Of a stretch of 30,052 nt of DNA, positions 1 through 5,918 are shown one piece after another (position 1 is the stretch's first letter; each line of letters begins with the position of its first letter). The position numbers and the translations under genes were made by a program. The DNA comes from Candidatus Zambryskibacteria bacterium RIFCSPLOWO2_01_FULL_47_14 (lineage in GTDB: Bacteria > Patescibacteria > Paceibacteria > UBA9973 > Zambryskibacteraceae): the NCBI GenBank assembly GCA_001824005.1, contig MHWG01000004.1:61344-91395 (forward strand), written 5' to 3'. The notes beneath the pieces were generated by a model. The model saw nothing but the letters and a program-made list of their open reading frames with translations. It made no database searches and was not told where the DNA came from.

Positions 1-1576
1 GAGAATAACCATCGGTCCGCGCGGCAGGAACGTTGTGCTTGAGAAATCTTACGGTGCTCCTACCGTAACAAATGACGGCGTTACGATTGCCAAAGACATT
101 ACGCTTGCCGACAAATTCGAGAACATGGGCGCCGAGATTGTGAAAGAAGTTGCTTCTAAAACCAATGATTCCGCGGGTGACGGCACCACAACTTCCGTTG
201 TTTTGACACAGGCATTGTTTGCCAAAGGGCTTGAGAAATCGGTCACCGGAAGGAACTCTATGGGCATTCGACGCGGCATCGAGTCCGCTACCGCTGACGC
301 CGTCGATGCGCTGAAGAAAATGGCCAAGCCCATCAAGGCCGATGCCGAGGTAAAACAGGTGGCCACAATCTCGGCCGAGTCGGAGAAGATCGGCACCATC
401 ATCGCCAATACAATCAAGAAAATTGGCAAGGACGGAGTGGTCACAGTCGAGGAATCGCAGTCCATGGGCATCGATTCGGAGATCGTCGAAGGCCTTGAGT
501 TCGACAAGGGCTATGTCTCGGCATACATGATTACTAATGCCGAAAGGATGGAGGCGGAATACAAAGACCCGGCCATACTTATTACCGACAAGAAAATTTC
601 GGCGATCAAAGACATTTTGCCTCTACTCGAGAAGCTTGCCGCAAGCGGCAAAAAGGACTTGGTAATTATTGCCGAAGATGTGGATGGAGAAGCGCTAACG
701 ACATTTGTCGTCAATAAACTCCGAGGCTCCTTCAACGTGCTGGCAGTCAAGACACCTGGCTATGGCGACAAGAAAAAAGAATTTCTAGGCGACATTGCCG
801 TAACCGTCGGAGCGAAAGTGATCTCTGAAGACGTGGGCCTAACATTTGAGAAAGCTGAGCTATCGGTATTGGGCCGCGCGGCGCGTATCGTCTCAACGAA
901 GGACTCGACGGTAATTGTGGGCGGCAAGGGCAAGAAGTCGACAATAGAGGAGAGGGTGTCGGCTTTACGCGCACAAAGGGAGAATACTACTTCAAAATAT
1001 GATATTGAAAAGCTTGACGAACGCATCGGCAAGCTTACCGGCGGCGTGGCCGTGATCAAGGTTGGCGCCGCCACCGAGACCGAGATGAAGTATCTGAAAT
1101 TGAAAATCGAGGATGCCGTTAATGCTACTAAAGCTGCCATTGCCGAGGGGATCGTTGCCGGCGGTGGCAGCGCTTTTGCCAAAGTTTCTAAAAAGCTCGA
1201 AGCCAAATTTATCGAAGCCAATGAAGCCAAGAGGCTAAGGAGCTCTGAAGAGTCTGAATTCTTCGCGGGCTACATGGCGGTGGTCGAAGCGCTCAAGGAG
1301 CCCTTGCGCCAGATTGCCCGGAATGCTGGCAAAGAAGACGGAGTTGTTTTGAACGAAGTTTTGAGAGGCGGAATAAACTCCGGCTACAACGCTCTTGCCG
1401 ACCAATTCGTGCCCGACATGTTCGAGGCGGGCATCATCGACCCGGTCAAAGTTACTCGCCTCGCTCTCGAGAATGCAGCCTCTGCCGTGGCCATCCTCCT
1501 TACCACAGAAGTAGCCATCGCCGAGGAGCCTAAGGCAGAAAAGGAAGATCCTCACAACCACGGGATGGATTACTAA
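1..1576 (+). CDS. groEL: Chaperonin GroEL (Hsp60), 5'-truncated by the window edge
   Basis: This is the large subunit of the GroEL/GroES folding chamber, an ATP-driven cytosolic chaperonin. The reading frame is open from base 2, and the visible 524 residues begin at the conserved GPRGRNV segment, so by comparison with E. coli GroEL about 27 N-terminal residues lie outside the window. The ATP-binding GDGTTT motif is at fragment residues 59-64, and the later nucleotide-pocket segments EDAVNATKAAIAEG and AGGGSA are present. The C-terminus is DPHNHGMDY rather than the Gly-Gly-Met repeat tail of proteobacterial GroEL. No groES is visible. There is no frameshift or internal stop. The family call is certain; the true start cannot be seen. 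Confidence 0.98.
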   Translation, partial: RITIGPRGRNVVLEKSYGAPTVTNDGVTIAKDITLADKFENMGAEIVKEVASKTNDSAGDGTTTSVVLTQALFAKGLEKSVTGRNSMGIRRGIESATADAVDALKKMAKPIKADAEVKQVATISAESEKIGTIIANTIKKIGKDGVVTVEESQSMGIDSEIVEGLEFDKGYVSAYMITNAERMEAEYKDPAILITDKKISAIKDILPLLEKLAASGKKDLVIIAEDVDGEALTTFVVNKLRGSFNVLAVKTPGYGDKKKEFLGDIAVTVGAKVISEDVGLTFEKAELSVLGRAARIVSTKDSTVIVGGKGKKSTIEERVSALRAQRENTTSKYDIEKLDERIGKLTGGVAVIKVGAATETEMKYLKLKIEDAVNATKAAIAEGIVAGGGSAFAKVSKKLEAKFIEANEAKRLRSSEESEFFAGYMAVVEALKEPLRQIARNAGKEDGVVLNEVLRGGINSGYNALADQFVPDMFEAGIIDPVKVTRLALENAASAVAILLTTEVAIAEEPKAEKEDPHNHGMDY

Positions 1577-1589
1577 GCGCTTAAGGTGT

Positions 1590-1595
1590 TAAAAT
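1590..1595 (+). promoter_or_regulatory. -10-like element (TAAAAT) directly before lemA
   Basis: TAAAAT preceded by TGT (an extended -10, TGnTANNNT) ends 7 bases before the lemA ATG at 1603. Transcription would start at or next to the start codon, and no Shine-Dalgarno is visible. A leaderless mRNA is inferred from spacing only. Confidence 0.45.
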
Positions 1596-1602
1596 AAATA
1601 GC

Positions 1603-2160
1603 ATGAAAAAAGGATTAATTATTTTGATTGCTGCAGTTTTTTTGGTTGCTTTATGGGGCTTCTCGGGCTATAACGGCTTAGTGACGCTAAATGAAAATGC
1701 CGACGCTCAATGGGCAAAGGTGGAGACACAGTATCAGAGGCGCTTCGATCTTATTCCTAACTTGGTAAGTTCGGTAAAAGCTGTGCTTAATCAAGAACAA
1801 GCAGTCTTTGGCGAAATTGCCGAAGCCCGCACTCGCTATGCCGGAGCTCAAACTCCCGACCAGAGAGCCGCCGCGGCAAGCCAAGTGGAAAGCGCCTTGG
1901 GCCGATTGCTCGTGATTGTCGAGAATTATCCACAGCTTCAGTCTGCTGCTACGGTACAAGATCTTATGGCACAGCTAGAAGGGACTGAGAATCGCGTGGC
2001 AGTTGAGAGAACTCGCTTCAATGACACAGTACGAGAGTATAACACCACCATCAAGCGCTTCCCGAGAAATATACTGGCAGCTCTCACAGGCTTCAATAAC
2101 CGAGCATACTTTGAAGCCGCTTCTGGCGCAGAACAAGTTCCAACGGTACAATTTGAGTAG
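1603..2160 (+). CDS. lemA: LemA family membrane protein
   Basis: LemA proteins are small, membrane-anchored, mostly alpha-helical proteins whose biochemical role is not settled. The 185-residue product has one N-terminal hydrophobic segment (about residues 4-22) followed by the family's characteristic GYNGLVTLNENADAQWAKVE and QYQRRFDLIPNLVSSVK blocks, then long helices to the C-terminus. It has the full family length. The start at 1603 is the only one that gives the membrane segment. It sits 26 bases after groEL and is followed by a TPM-domain gene, a pairing often seen in bacteria that suggests a common envelope function. No Shine-Dalgarno is visible; a TAAAAT element ends 7 bases upstream. 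Confidence 0.95.
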   Translation: MKKGLIILIAAVFLVALWGFSGYNGLVTLNENADAQWAKVETQYQRRFDLIPNLVSSVKAVLNQEQAVFGEIAEARTRYAGAQTPDQRAAAASQVESALGRLLVIVENYPQLQSAATVQDLMAQLEGTENRVAVERTRFNDTVREYNTTIKRFPRNILAALTGFNNRAYFEAASGAEQVPTVQFE

Positions 2161-2185
2161 ATTTAAGATTCAGGATTTAGGATTT

Positions 2186-3022
2186 ATGAATTGGATAACT
2201 GGATTTATTCTTACATTCTGCTTCTTAAATCCTCTATCGCTCCTGGGCTATATAGACCCAGGAGCTCCTCTTGGGCATGTGAATGATTTTGCCAATCTCT
2301 TCAAACCCGAGACGGTTTCTAGTCTTGAGGCCACTCTCTCTCAATTTGAAAGCGAAACCGGGCATGAGATCGCCATTGTCACTATCGAGTCGCTTCCGAG
2401 TGACCAGACAATAGAGACTTACGCGGTTGAACTTTTTGAAAAGTGGGGGATAGGCAAGGCAAAAGAAGACAATGGTCTACTTCTCTTAATTGCTCGAGAT
2501 GATCGTGAGATGCGGATCGAAGTGGGCTATGGCCTTGAGCCGATAATTACAGACATAGAAAGCTCTAGAATTATTAGAGAAAATCTTGTCCCAGCTTTCA
2601 AAAATAATGACTATGACGGGGGAGTGATTGAGGCAGTAAATAGGATAATGCAAAAGGTTGAGGCAGGAGAGCTGGGAGAAGTAGAAGAGAAAAATGACAA
2701 TCTTTTCCCAAACTTCATTTATCCCATCCTTTTCATGATTTTTTATGGTATTAGGCTTTTAGCTCCGAGCAAGTCTTGGTGGTTTGGTGGAATTTTGGGG
2801 GCAATCTTTGGAGGGGTGTTCTTCTGGTCGCTTAAAGGTATTTTAATAATGACCTTGTTTGGCCTATTATTAGATTTTTGGGTATCAAAAACATATAAAA
2901 AGAGTACTTGGAAAGACGGGCATCCTCCTTGGTTTGGTGGGGGACATCGTGGTGGTGGAGGAGGTTTCGGTGGCTTTGGCGGGGGAATGAGTGGTGGTGG
3001 AGGAGCAAGTGGTAGGTGGTAG
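2186..3022 (+). CDS. TPM-domain (YgcG-like) membrane protein with Gly-rich tail
   Basis: TPM domains occur in YgcG-like proteins and in the plant photosystem II repair factor TLP18.3; a phosphatase activity is reported for some but is not assured here. Starting at ATG 2186 gives 278 residues: an N-terminal signal/anchor (about 5-22), a TPM domain (about 30-165, with DNGLLLLIARDDREMRIEVG and GYGLEPIITD), two hydrophobic stretches (about 176-192 and 200-233), and a tail of Gly with His, Phe and Met (250-278). The frame extends upstream to 2003 but would overlap lemA and lacks a signal, so 2186 is preferred. It follows lemA by 25 bases and its stop codon is part of the -10-like element of the next gene. 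Function is not known beyond the family. Confidence 0.9.
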   Translation: MNWITGFILTFCFLNPLSLLGYIDPGAPLGHVNDFANLFKPETVSSLEATLSQFESETGHEIAIVTIESLPSDQTIETYAVELFEKWGIGKAKEDNGLLLLIARDDREMRIEVGYGLEPIITDIESSRIIRENLVPAFKNNDYDGGVIEAVNRIMQKVEAGELGEVEEKNDNLFPNFIYPILFMIFYGIRLLAPSKSWWFGGILGAIFGGVFFWSLKGILIMTLFGLLLDFWVSKTYKKSTWKDGHPPWFGGGHRGGGGGFGGFGGGMSGGGGASGRW

Positions 3023-3025
3023 AAT
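3020..3025 (+). promoter_or_regulatory. -10-like element (TAGAAT) containing the stop codon of the TPM gene
   Basis: TGG-TAGAAT matches an extended -10. Its first three bases are the TAG stop of the TPM gene, and it ends 6 bases before the Nudix ATG at 3032. The promoter role is inferred. Confidence 0.4.
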
Positions 3026-3031
3026 GTTTTT

Positions 3032-3568
3032 ATGACGCTAGAAATCAAAGACAAAGAACTCCATCGCATTACCACCACCACTCTGGTTTACAAATCGAAC
3101 CCTGTACAATCTGATGACCACGGGGCAAGTTTTACCTATCTCATCACGCGCCGAGCGTTACACAAAAAATCTCATCCGGGACTCTGGACTATCCCGGGCG
3201 GAGGGCTTACGGTCGATGATTATATAAATACGCCTCGAAGCGAGCACGGGCCGAATCTCTGGTACAACGTCTTGGACAAATCTCTGCGGCGCGAGATTAA
3301 AGAGGAGACAGGGCTCGATATTGGCGCGCCGAAAATCTTAATTGATATGACCTTTCTCCGGCCGGATGGAATTCCAGTATTCTGTTTCTCTTGCTATGCC
3401 CCTTATGTCGGCGGGGAAGTAGATATCAGCCTTGATCCGGAAGGAGATACCATCGATTTTGCTTGGGTAACATTTGAGGAAGCCAAGAAATATGACTTGA
3501 TCGGAGGCATTTTGGACGAGATCAGACAGGTGGATGAGATTTTGAGGAAAATGACAGCGATAGTATAA
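3032..3568 (+). CDS. Nudix hydrolase family protein with an expanded Nudix loop
   Basis: Nudix enzymes hydrolyse nucleoside diphosphates linked to another group, often for sanitation of damaged nucleotides or cofactor turnover; the substrate here is unknown. The 178-residue protein has the catalytic helix LRREIKEETGLDI (residues 85-97), including the REXXEE core, and the preceding Gly-rich strand WTIPGGGL (52-59). In the standard Nudix box the glycine lies 14 residues before the REXXEE arginine; here the gap is about 29, so roughly 15 residues (about 62-78, YINTPRSEHGPNLWYN) are inserted in the loop and the usual first glutamate is not in register. The metal-binding glutamates of the helix are intact, so activity is plausible. 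It starts 9 bases after the TPM gene. Confidence 0.88.
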   Translation: MTLEIKDKELHRITTTTLVYKSNPVQSDDHGASFTYLITRRALHKKSHPGLWTIPGGGLTVDDYINTPRSEHGPNLWYNVLDKSLRREIKEETGLDIGAPKILIDMTFLRPDGIPVFCFSCYAPYVGGEVDISLDPEGDTIDFAWVTFEEAKKYDLIGGILDEIRQVDEILRKMTAIV

Positions 3569-3569
3569 T
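3564..3569 (+). promoter_or_regulatory. -10-like element (TATAAT) containing the Nudix gene stop codon
   Basis: A perfect TATAAT spans the TAA stop of the Nudix gene (3566-3568) and ends 6 bases before ATG 3576. It is inferred to drive a leaderless transcript. Confidence 0.45.
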
Positions 3570-3575
3570 AATAAA

Positions 3576-3854
3576 ATGAAGAAAAAACGCTCTAAAAAGG
3601 AAATTACAAATGAGGATTTGGCAGGCATGGTAGCCAGAGGTCTTGATGATGTTAAGGTCGAATTAAGCTCCGTGAAGCTGGAGTTTAGAAATGAATTTGA
3701 AAAAGCACGTGAGATGATGGGGGTCATAGATGATCGCTTAATTAAAATAGAAAATCATTATGGTCGCAGACTCGATAATTTAGAAGATAAAACAAGAATT
3801 ATTGCGAATGTTTTGGAAAGAGATCTGAGAATTAAATTACCCAAAGGATTTTAA
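3576..3854 (+). CDS. Small charged coiled-coil protein, function unknown
   Basis: This 92-residue protein is not recognised as a named family. It opens with a basic stretch (MKKKRSKKE), then runs as a highly charged helix with heptad-like hydrophobic spacing from about residue 15 to 85 (for example LDDVKVELSSVKLEF and IKIENHYGRRLDNLEDKTRI), consistent with a coiled coil. There is no membrane segment, cysteine pair or enzymatic motif. It lies 7 bases after the Nudix gene and 35 bases before tRNA-Ser on the same strand. Similar short coiled-coil proteins are common in Parcubacteria (general recollection, not a search). Coding status is supported by the -10-like element and by normal codon use. 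Confidence 0.65.
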   Translation: MKKKRSKKEITNEDLAGMVARGLDDVKVELSSVKLEFRNEFEKAREMMGVIDDRLIKIENHYGRRLDNLEDKTRIIANVLERDLRIKLPKGF

Positions 3855-3889
3855 AAAAGCGGAAATTAAGTTAGTATGATCTTCGATTA

Positions 3890-3974
3890 GGAAGCGTCGC
3901 ATAGTGGTCCAGTGCACCACGTTGGAAACGTGGCATACCGCAAGGTATCGAGAGTTCGAATCTCTCCGCTTCCG
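3890..3974 (+). tRNA. tRNA-Ser (anticodon GGA)
   Basis: A full class II cloverleaf is visible. The acceptor stem pairs GGAAGCG (3890-3896) with CGCTTCC (3967-3973), discriminator G3974. The anticodon stem CCACG/CGTGG encloses loop TTGGAAA with anticodon GGA (3924-3926), reading UCC/UCU. The long variable arm has ATACC/GGTAT, typical of serine tRNAs, and the T arm is GAGAG-TTCGAAT-CTCTC. The D stem is short (GCA/TGC). CCA is not encoded. The last 19 bases plus the next base recur at 4083-4102. Confidence 0.97.
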
Positions 3975-3976
3975 CA

Positions 3977-4017
3977 ATGACAAATTTTGATACGTCTTTA
4001 GTATTAAAATTTGTCAT
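3977..4017 (+). repeat. Long AT-rich hairpin right after tRNA-Ser
   Basis: The arm ATGACAAATTTTGATAC (3977-3993) and its reverse complement (4001-4017) differ at one position, which remains a G-U pair in RNA; the loop is 7 bases. The hairpin begins two bases after the end of the repeated tRNA sequence. No U-tract follows, so it is not a standard intrinsic terminator; it may protect or punctuate the tRNA transcript. Confidence 0.8.
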
Positions 4018-4041
4018 ACCCGAGTCGAGGAGAGATTCGAA

Positions 4042-4062
4042 GGAAAGCACGGGGTGCTTTCC
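4042..4062 (+). repeat. Short perfect hairpin inside the tRNA-Ser repeat region
   Basis: GGAAAGCAC (4042-4050) and GTGCTTTCC (4054-4062) form a 9-bp perfect stem with a GGG loop. It is nested between the inverted (4029-4040) and direct (4083-4102) copies of the tRNA T-arm sequence, so the whole 4029-4094 segment can fold as one branched structure. Confidence 0.75.
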
Positions 4063-4104
4063 CGTAATTTTCCATAAGAAAATCGAATCTCTCCGCTTCC
4101 GCCA

Positions 4105-4133
4105 TTGACTTTTATTGTACAGTATGCTATTTC
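4105..4133 (+). promoter_or_regulatory. Candidate sigma-70-type promoter for the 4174 gene
   Basis: TTGACT (4105-4110), a 17-base spacer, then TATTTC (4128-4133). It begins two bases after the second tRNA 3'-end copy and would give a leader of about 35 bases containing the Shine-Dalgarno at 4162-4169. The -10 is weak, so confidence is moderate. Confidence 0.4.
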
Positions 4134-4173
4134 TTAGCCTAGATCTAGATGAACATTGAATGGAGGGAGTAAT

Positions 4174-4647
4174 ATGGGTTACAAACCGACGCTCGGCGGG
4201 CTCAAGAAAGCTCAAGAGTTTCTCCATCTGAAGGGCCATCCCATGCCGATCTTCCAGATGGACATCTACGAGGATGGGCAACGAGATGGCCTGATATGGA
4301 CGCCCGGCAAGGGACGGACGATTCCCATTGATGAAGCCATCGGAAGGTTCGGTGCCATGTACGAGGTGGCGGACATTCGTCTGACCAACAAACAGGGCGG
4401 CAAGTTTGTCCAGTTCACCAACAATACGCGTCTGATCAACGGCCTGGAGTGGGAAGAGGTTGGATGGGATGCCATTCCGGAATTTCACTATGGAAATCCG
4501 GTGGACCACCGCTTCAAGGATTTCACGGTCTTGTATGGTACAACGTTCGTGAATCTCGCGCGGTGGGGCAAGGTGAATGTTACCATTCTTGACCGGATCA
4601 AGTTCCGTCTCTTTCCCAAGCGCTACGCCAGCGAGATCTTCGCCTGA
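4174..4647 (+). CDS. Unrecognised 157-residue protein in a stand-alone unit
   Basis: I do not recognise this protein. The start is ATG 4174 because a strong Shine-Dalgarno, GGAGGGAG (4162-4169), sits at proper distance; the frame opens slightly upstream at 4156 but that reads through the Shine-Dalgarno. The product is soluble, mixed alpha/beta in appearance, with no signal, membrane helix or cysteine. It is rich in aromatics and Gly/Pro (PTLGGLKKAQEFLHLKG, DGLIWTPGKGRTIPIDEA, GLEWEEVGWDAIPEFHYG) and basic near its end (DRIKFRLFPKRYASEIF). The gene has its own candidate promoter and ends 10 bases before a perfect 13-bp intrinsic terminator. It lies directly after an att-like duplication of tRNA-Ser, which suggests acquisition, but no mobility gene is seen. 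Confidence 0.75.
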   Translation: MGYKPTLGGLKKAQEFLHLKGHPMPIFQMDIYEDGQRDGLIWTPGKGRTIPIDEAIGRFGAMYEVADIRLTNKQGGKFVQFTNNTRLINGLEWEEVGWDAIPEFHYGNPVDHRFKDFTVLYGTTFVNLARWGKVNVTILDRIKFRLFPKRYASEIFA

Positions 4648-4657
4648 CCACCCCGTC

Positions 4658-4690
4658 GGAGGGCAGTCTTCTCAAGACTGCCCTCCTTTT
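4658..4690 (+). terminator. Rho-independent terminator of the 4174 gene
   Basis: GGAGGGCAGTCTT (4658-4670) pairs perfectly with AAGACTGCCCTCC (4674-4686) around a CTC loop and is followed by TTTT. This is one of the strongest terminators in the window. Confidence 0.95.
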
Positions 4691-4721
4691 CCATAATTCA
4701 AGCTATACTTACTTAATTCAG

Positions 4722-4889
4722 ATGAAAAAGAATTTCAAAAAAGTTTTAGGAGTTCTCCTGATCATTATCGGCATTCTTGCGCTTGTAACGCCTTTTACTC
4801 CCGGCTCCTGGCTCATTTTCATCGGACTCGAACTCCTCGGCATCCGCTTCCTTGTCTGGGATAAGTTCAAGAGCTACTTCAGGCGATAG
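4722..4889 (+). CDS. Small PGPGW-type transmembrane protein
   Basis: This 55-residue open frame encodes a basic N-terminus (MKKNFKKV), a hydrophobic helix (about 9-22, GVLLIIIGILALVT), the turn TPFTPGSWLIFIGLELLG (23-40), and a basic, aromatic end (WDKFKSYFRR). The P-x-x-PG-x-W arrangement between two hydrophobic stretches matches the PGPGW family of putative small membrane proteins, of unknown role. Size is typical of the family. A TATACT element lies at 4704-4709, 12 bases before ATG; no Shine-Dalgarno is visible. It sits between a terminator upstream and the promoter of the RRM gene downstream, so it is probably monocistronic. Confidence 0.8.
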   Translation: MKKNFKKVLGVLLIIIGILALVTPFTPGSWLIFIGLELLGIRFLVWDKFKSYFRR

Positions 4890-4896
4890 GGTAAGT

Positions 4897-4905
4897 TTAT
4901 CCACA
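4897..4905 (+). promoter_or_regulatory. DnaA-box-like nonamer TTATCCACA
   Basis: An exact match to the TTATNCACA consensus. Two other identical copies lie at 1926-1934 (inside lemA) and 25671-25679 (between gyrB and mraZ). They are single and dispersed, so no origin is claimed; binding by DnaA is an inference. Confidence 0.3.
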
Positions 4906-4931
4906 GCGTTGCGTCTAATAACCTCGTGTGC

Positions 4932-4937
4932 TATAAT
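4932..4937 (+). promoter_or_regulatory. Extended -10 (TGC-TATAAT) of the RRM gene
   Basis: A perfect TATAAT preceded by TGC. It would start transcription near 4944 and leave a leader of about 105 bases before ATG 5051, unlike the near-leaderless arrangement at many other genes here. Confidence 0.6.
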
Positions 4938-5004
4938 GTGGGTATGTAAGGTCTCGTTGAGAGGTTACTTGAGGCAAAACCGAGAGAGAGCGCGAAATGA
5001 GAGA

Positions 5005-5040
5005 GATCAGCACTTACATGGTCTTAGAATAATGCTGATC
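5005..5040 (+). promoter_or_regulatory. Leader hairpin just before the RRM gene
   Basis: GATCAGCA (5005-5012) and TGCTGATC (5033-5040) are perfect inverted repeats with a 20-base loop, ending 10 bases before ATG 5051. No Shine-Dalgarno is visible between hairpin and start. The leader upstream is purine-rich (GAGAG runs at 4982-5006). A role in translational control or self-binding by the RRM protein is inferred. Confidence 0.5.
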
Positions 5041-5050
5041 AGTTAAGTAA

Positions 5051-5338
5051 ATGACAACCAAGTTATACGTTGGCGGCATTCCTTACACCTCGACCGAAGC
5101 TTCCATTGGTGAAGCTTTCTCGAAGGCGGGGAATGTTGTTTCCACCGCAATTATCATCGATCGCATGACCGGCCGATCCAAAGGATTCGGCTTCGTCGAA
5201 ATGGCGAGCGAGGAGGAAGCCCAGAAGGCTATTGAACTTTTCAACGGCCAGGACTTCGAAGGTAGGAAGCTCACCGTCAATGTCGCGCGTCCGCTCGAGC
5301 CTCGAAACGGCAACGGCATGAACCGCCGACCGATGTAA
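5051..5338 (+). CDS. RRM-domain RNA-binding protein
   Basis: A single RNA-recognition-motif protein of 95 residues, of the kind found in cyanobacteria and several other bacterial groups, expected to bind single-stranded RNA in the cytosol; in cyanobacteria such Rbp proteins respond to cold. RNP2 is LYVGGI (5-10) and RNP1 is RSKGFGFVEM (42-51), with the key aromatic residues present (Y6, F46, F48). The short C-terminal tail is basic and Gly/Asn-rich (RNGNGMNRRPM). The gene has its own extended -10 promoter, a long structured leader and a perfect terminator, so it is probably transcribed alone and regulated at the RNA level. The family assignment is firm; the target RNAs are unknown. Confidence 0.95.
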   Translation: MTTKLYVGGIPYTSTEASIGEAFSKAGNVVSTAIIIDRMTGRSKGFGFVEMASEEEAQKAIELFNGQDFEGRKLTVNVARPLEPRNGNGMNRRPM

Positions 5339-5355
5339 TCAAGGTTTAACCTTGA
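5339..5355 (+). repeat. Perfect 8-bp palindrome after the RRM stop codon
   Basis: TCAAGGTT-T-AACCTTGA starts at the base after the stop codon. It is followed within 6 bases by the terminator hairpin. As RNA it could form only a strained hairpin, so a protein-binding site or 3'-end element is possible. Confidence 0.5.
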
Positions 5356-5360
5356 TATCC

Positions 5361-5390
5361 GCAAAACCCCGACCTAGATCGGGGTTTTGC
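5361..5390 (+). terminator. Rho-independent terminator of the RRM gene, probably bidirectional
   Basis: GCAAAACCCCGA (5361-5372) pairs perfectly with TCGGGGTTTTGC (5379-5390) around a 6-base loop. The A-rich left and T-rich right flanks lie within the stem, so termination is plausible on either strand. Confidence 0.85.
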
Positions 5391-5408
5391 TATACTTATT
5401 TTGTGAAT

Positions 5409-5489
5409 CCCATTAGAGATTACTTATGTGGTATAACCAAAAAATTATAAATAACCTTGGAAGCGCTAGCGCTCCCTATCTCTAACGGG
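5409..5489 (+). repeat. 81-bp spacer bounded by 12-bp inverted repeats (MITE- or REP-like)
   Basis: CCCATTAGAGAT (5409-5420) and ATCTCTAACGGG (5478-5489) are inverted repeats with one mismatch, and they bracket almost the entire spacer between the terminator and the DUF192 gene. Inside is a perfect 12-bp palindrome AGCGCTAGCGCT (5462-5473). The right arm abuts the ATG at 5490. Mobility is inferred from the shape only. Confidence 0.55.
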
Positions 5490-5918
5490 ATGAAAGATAA
5501 ATTCTTTTTGATACTGGGAATTGCAATCATCAGCTGGTCATTTTATGCATTTCTGCAGAAACCCTCTCCTAGCCATAGGAGAGGGCTGGGTGAGATCGTA
5601 GTTAATAGTAAATCAATTCCCGTTGAAATCGCCGACTCCGACGCGGAGAGAGCGCAAGGCCTCTCGGGCAGGCAAGTGCTTGAAACAGAAACGGGTCTTC
5701 TCTTCATCTTCGACGAACCCGGATTCCACGGCTTCTGGATGAAGGATATGAAATTTCCCATAGATATAGTCTGGCTTGGCAACGATTTCGAAGTCATCGG
5801 GGTAGAAAAGAACGTTTCGCCCAACACATACCCCCAAGTCTTTTATCCACCGCGAGCCGTAAAATACGTTCTCGAACTCAATGCGGGCGAATCGGATATG
5901 CTAGAATTTATCAAATGA
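5490..5918 (+). CDS. Membrane-anchored DUF192 protein
   Basis: DUF192 proteins are small beta-rich domains, usually exported or membrane-anchored, of unknown function. Starting at ATG 5490 gives 142 residues: an N-terminal membrane anchor (about 4-21), a linker, then the domain from about residue 35 with the family hallmarks DAERAQGLSGR (51-61), GLLFIFDEPG (69-78) and GFWMKDMKFPIDIVW (81-95). An upstream in-frame ATG at 5457 would extend through the inverted-repeat spacer and is unlikely. Codons for residues 25-32 of the linker are a perfect 10-bp palindromic repeat. The stop overlaps the GAPDH start (ATGA at 5915-5918), so translation is probably coupled. Confidence 0.92.
   Translation: MKDKFFLILGIAIISWSFYAFLQKPSPSHRRGLGEIVVNSKSIPVEIADSDAERAQGLSGRQVLETETGLLFIFDEPGFHGFWMKDMKFPIDIVWLGNDFEVIGVEKNVSPNTYPQVFYPPRAVKYVLELNAGESDMLEFIK
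5562..5585 (+). repeat. Palindromic repeat in frame inside the DUF192 gene
   Basis: CCCTCTCCTA (5562-5571) and TAGGAGAGGG (5576-5585) form a perfect 10-bp stem with a 4-base loop. It encodes about residues 25-32, between the membrane anchor and the DUF192 domain, where an insertion is tolerated. Similar CCCTCTCC palindromes are interspersed in other bacterial genomes (recollection, not a search). Confidence 0.7.

Larger units (their letters stand above)
3956..4102 (+). repeat. Direct repeat of the tRNA-Ser 3' end (att-like), copies 127 bp apart
   Basis: TCGAATCTCTCCGCTTCCGC occurs exactly at 3956-3975 (T arm and acceptor 3' half of tRNA-Ser) and at 4083-4102. A 12-base inverted copy of its start, GGAGAGATTCGA, lies between them at 4029-4040 and could pair with 4083-4094. 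Duplication of a tRNA 3' end is the usual footprint of site-specific integration, but no integrase is present, so this could equally be a decayed element or a tRNA-derived repeat. Confidence 0.8.

Noticed and set aside
2003..2185. Upstream extension of the TPM gene
   Set aside because: It would overlap lemA by over 150 bases and add a non-homologous stretch before an evident signal/anchor sequence at 2186.
3871..4509. Long minus-strand frame of 212 codons across tRNA-Ser and the 4174 gene
   Set aside because: It runs antisense through the tRNA and its repeat region and through a plus-strand gene with clear expression signals. Its start-side peptide is the typical false translation of a serine tRNA.
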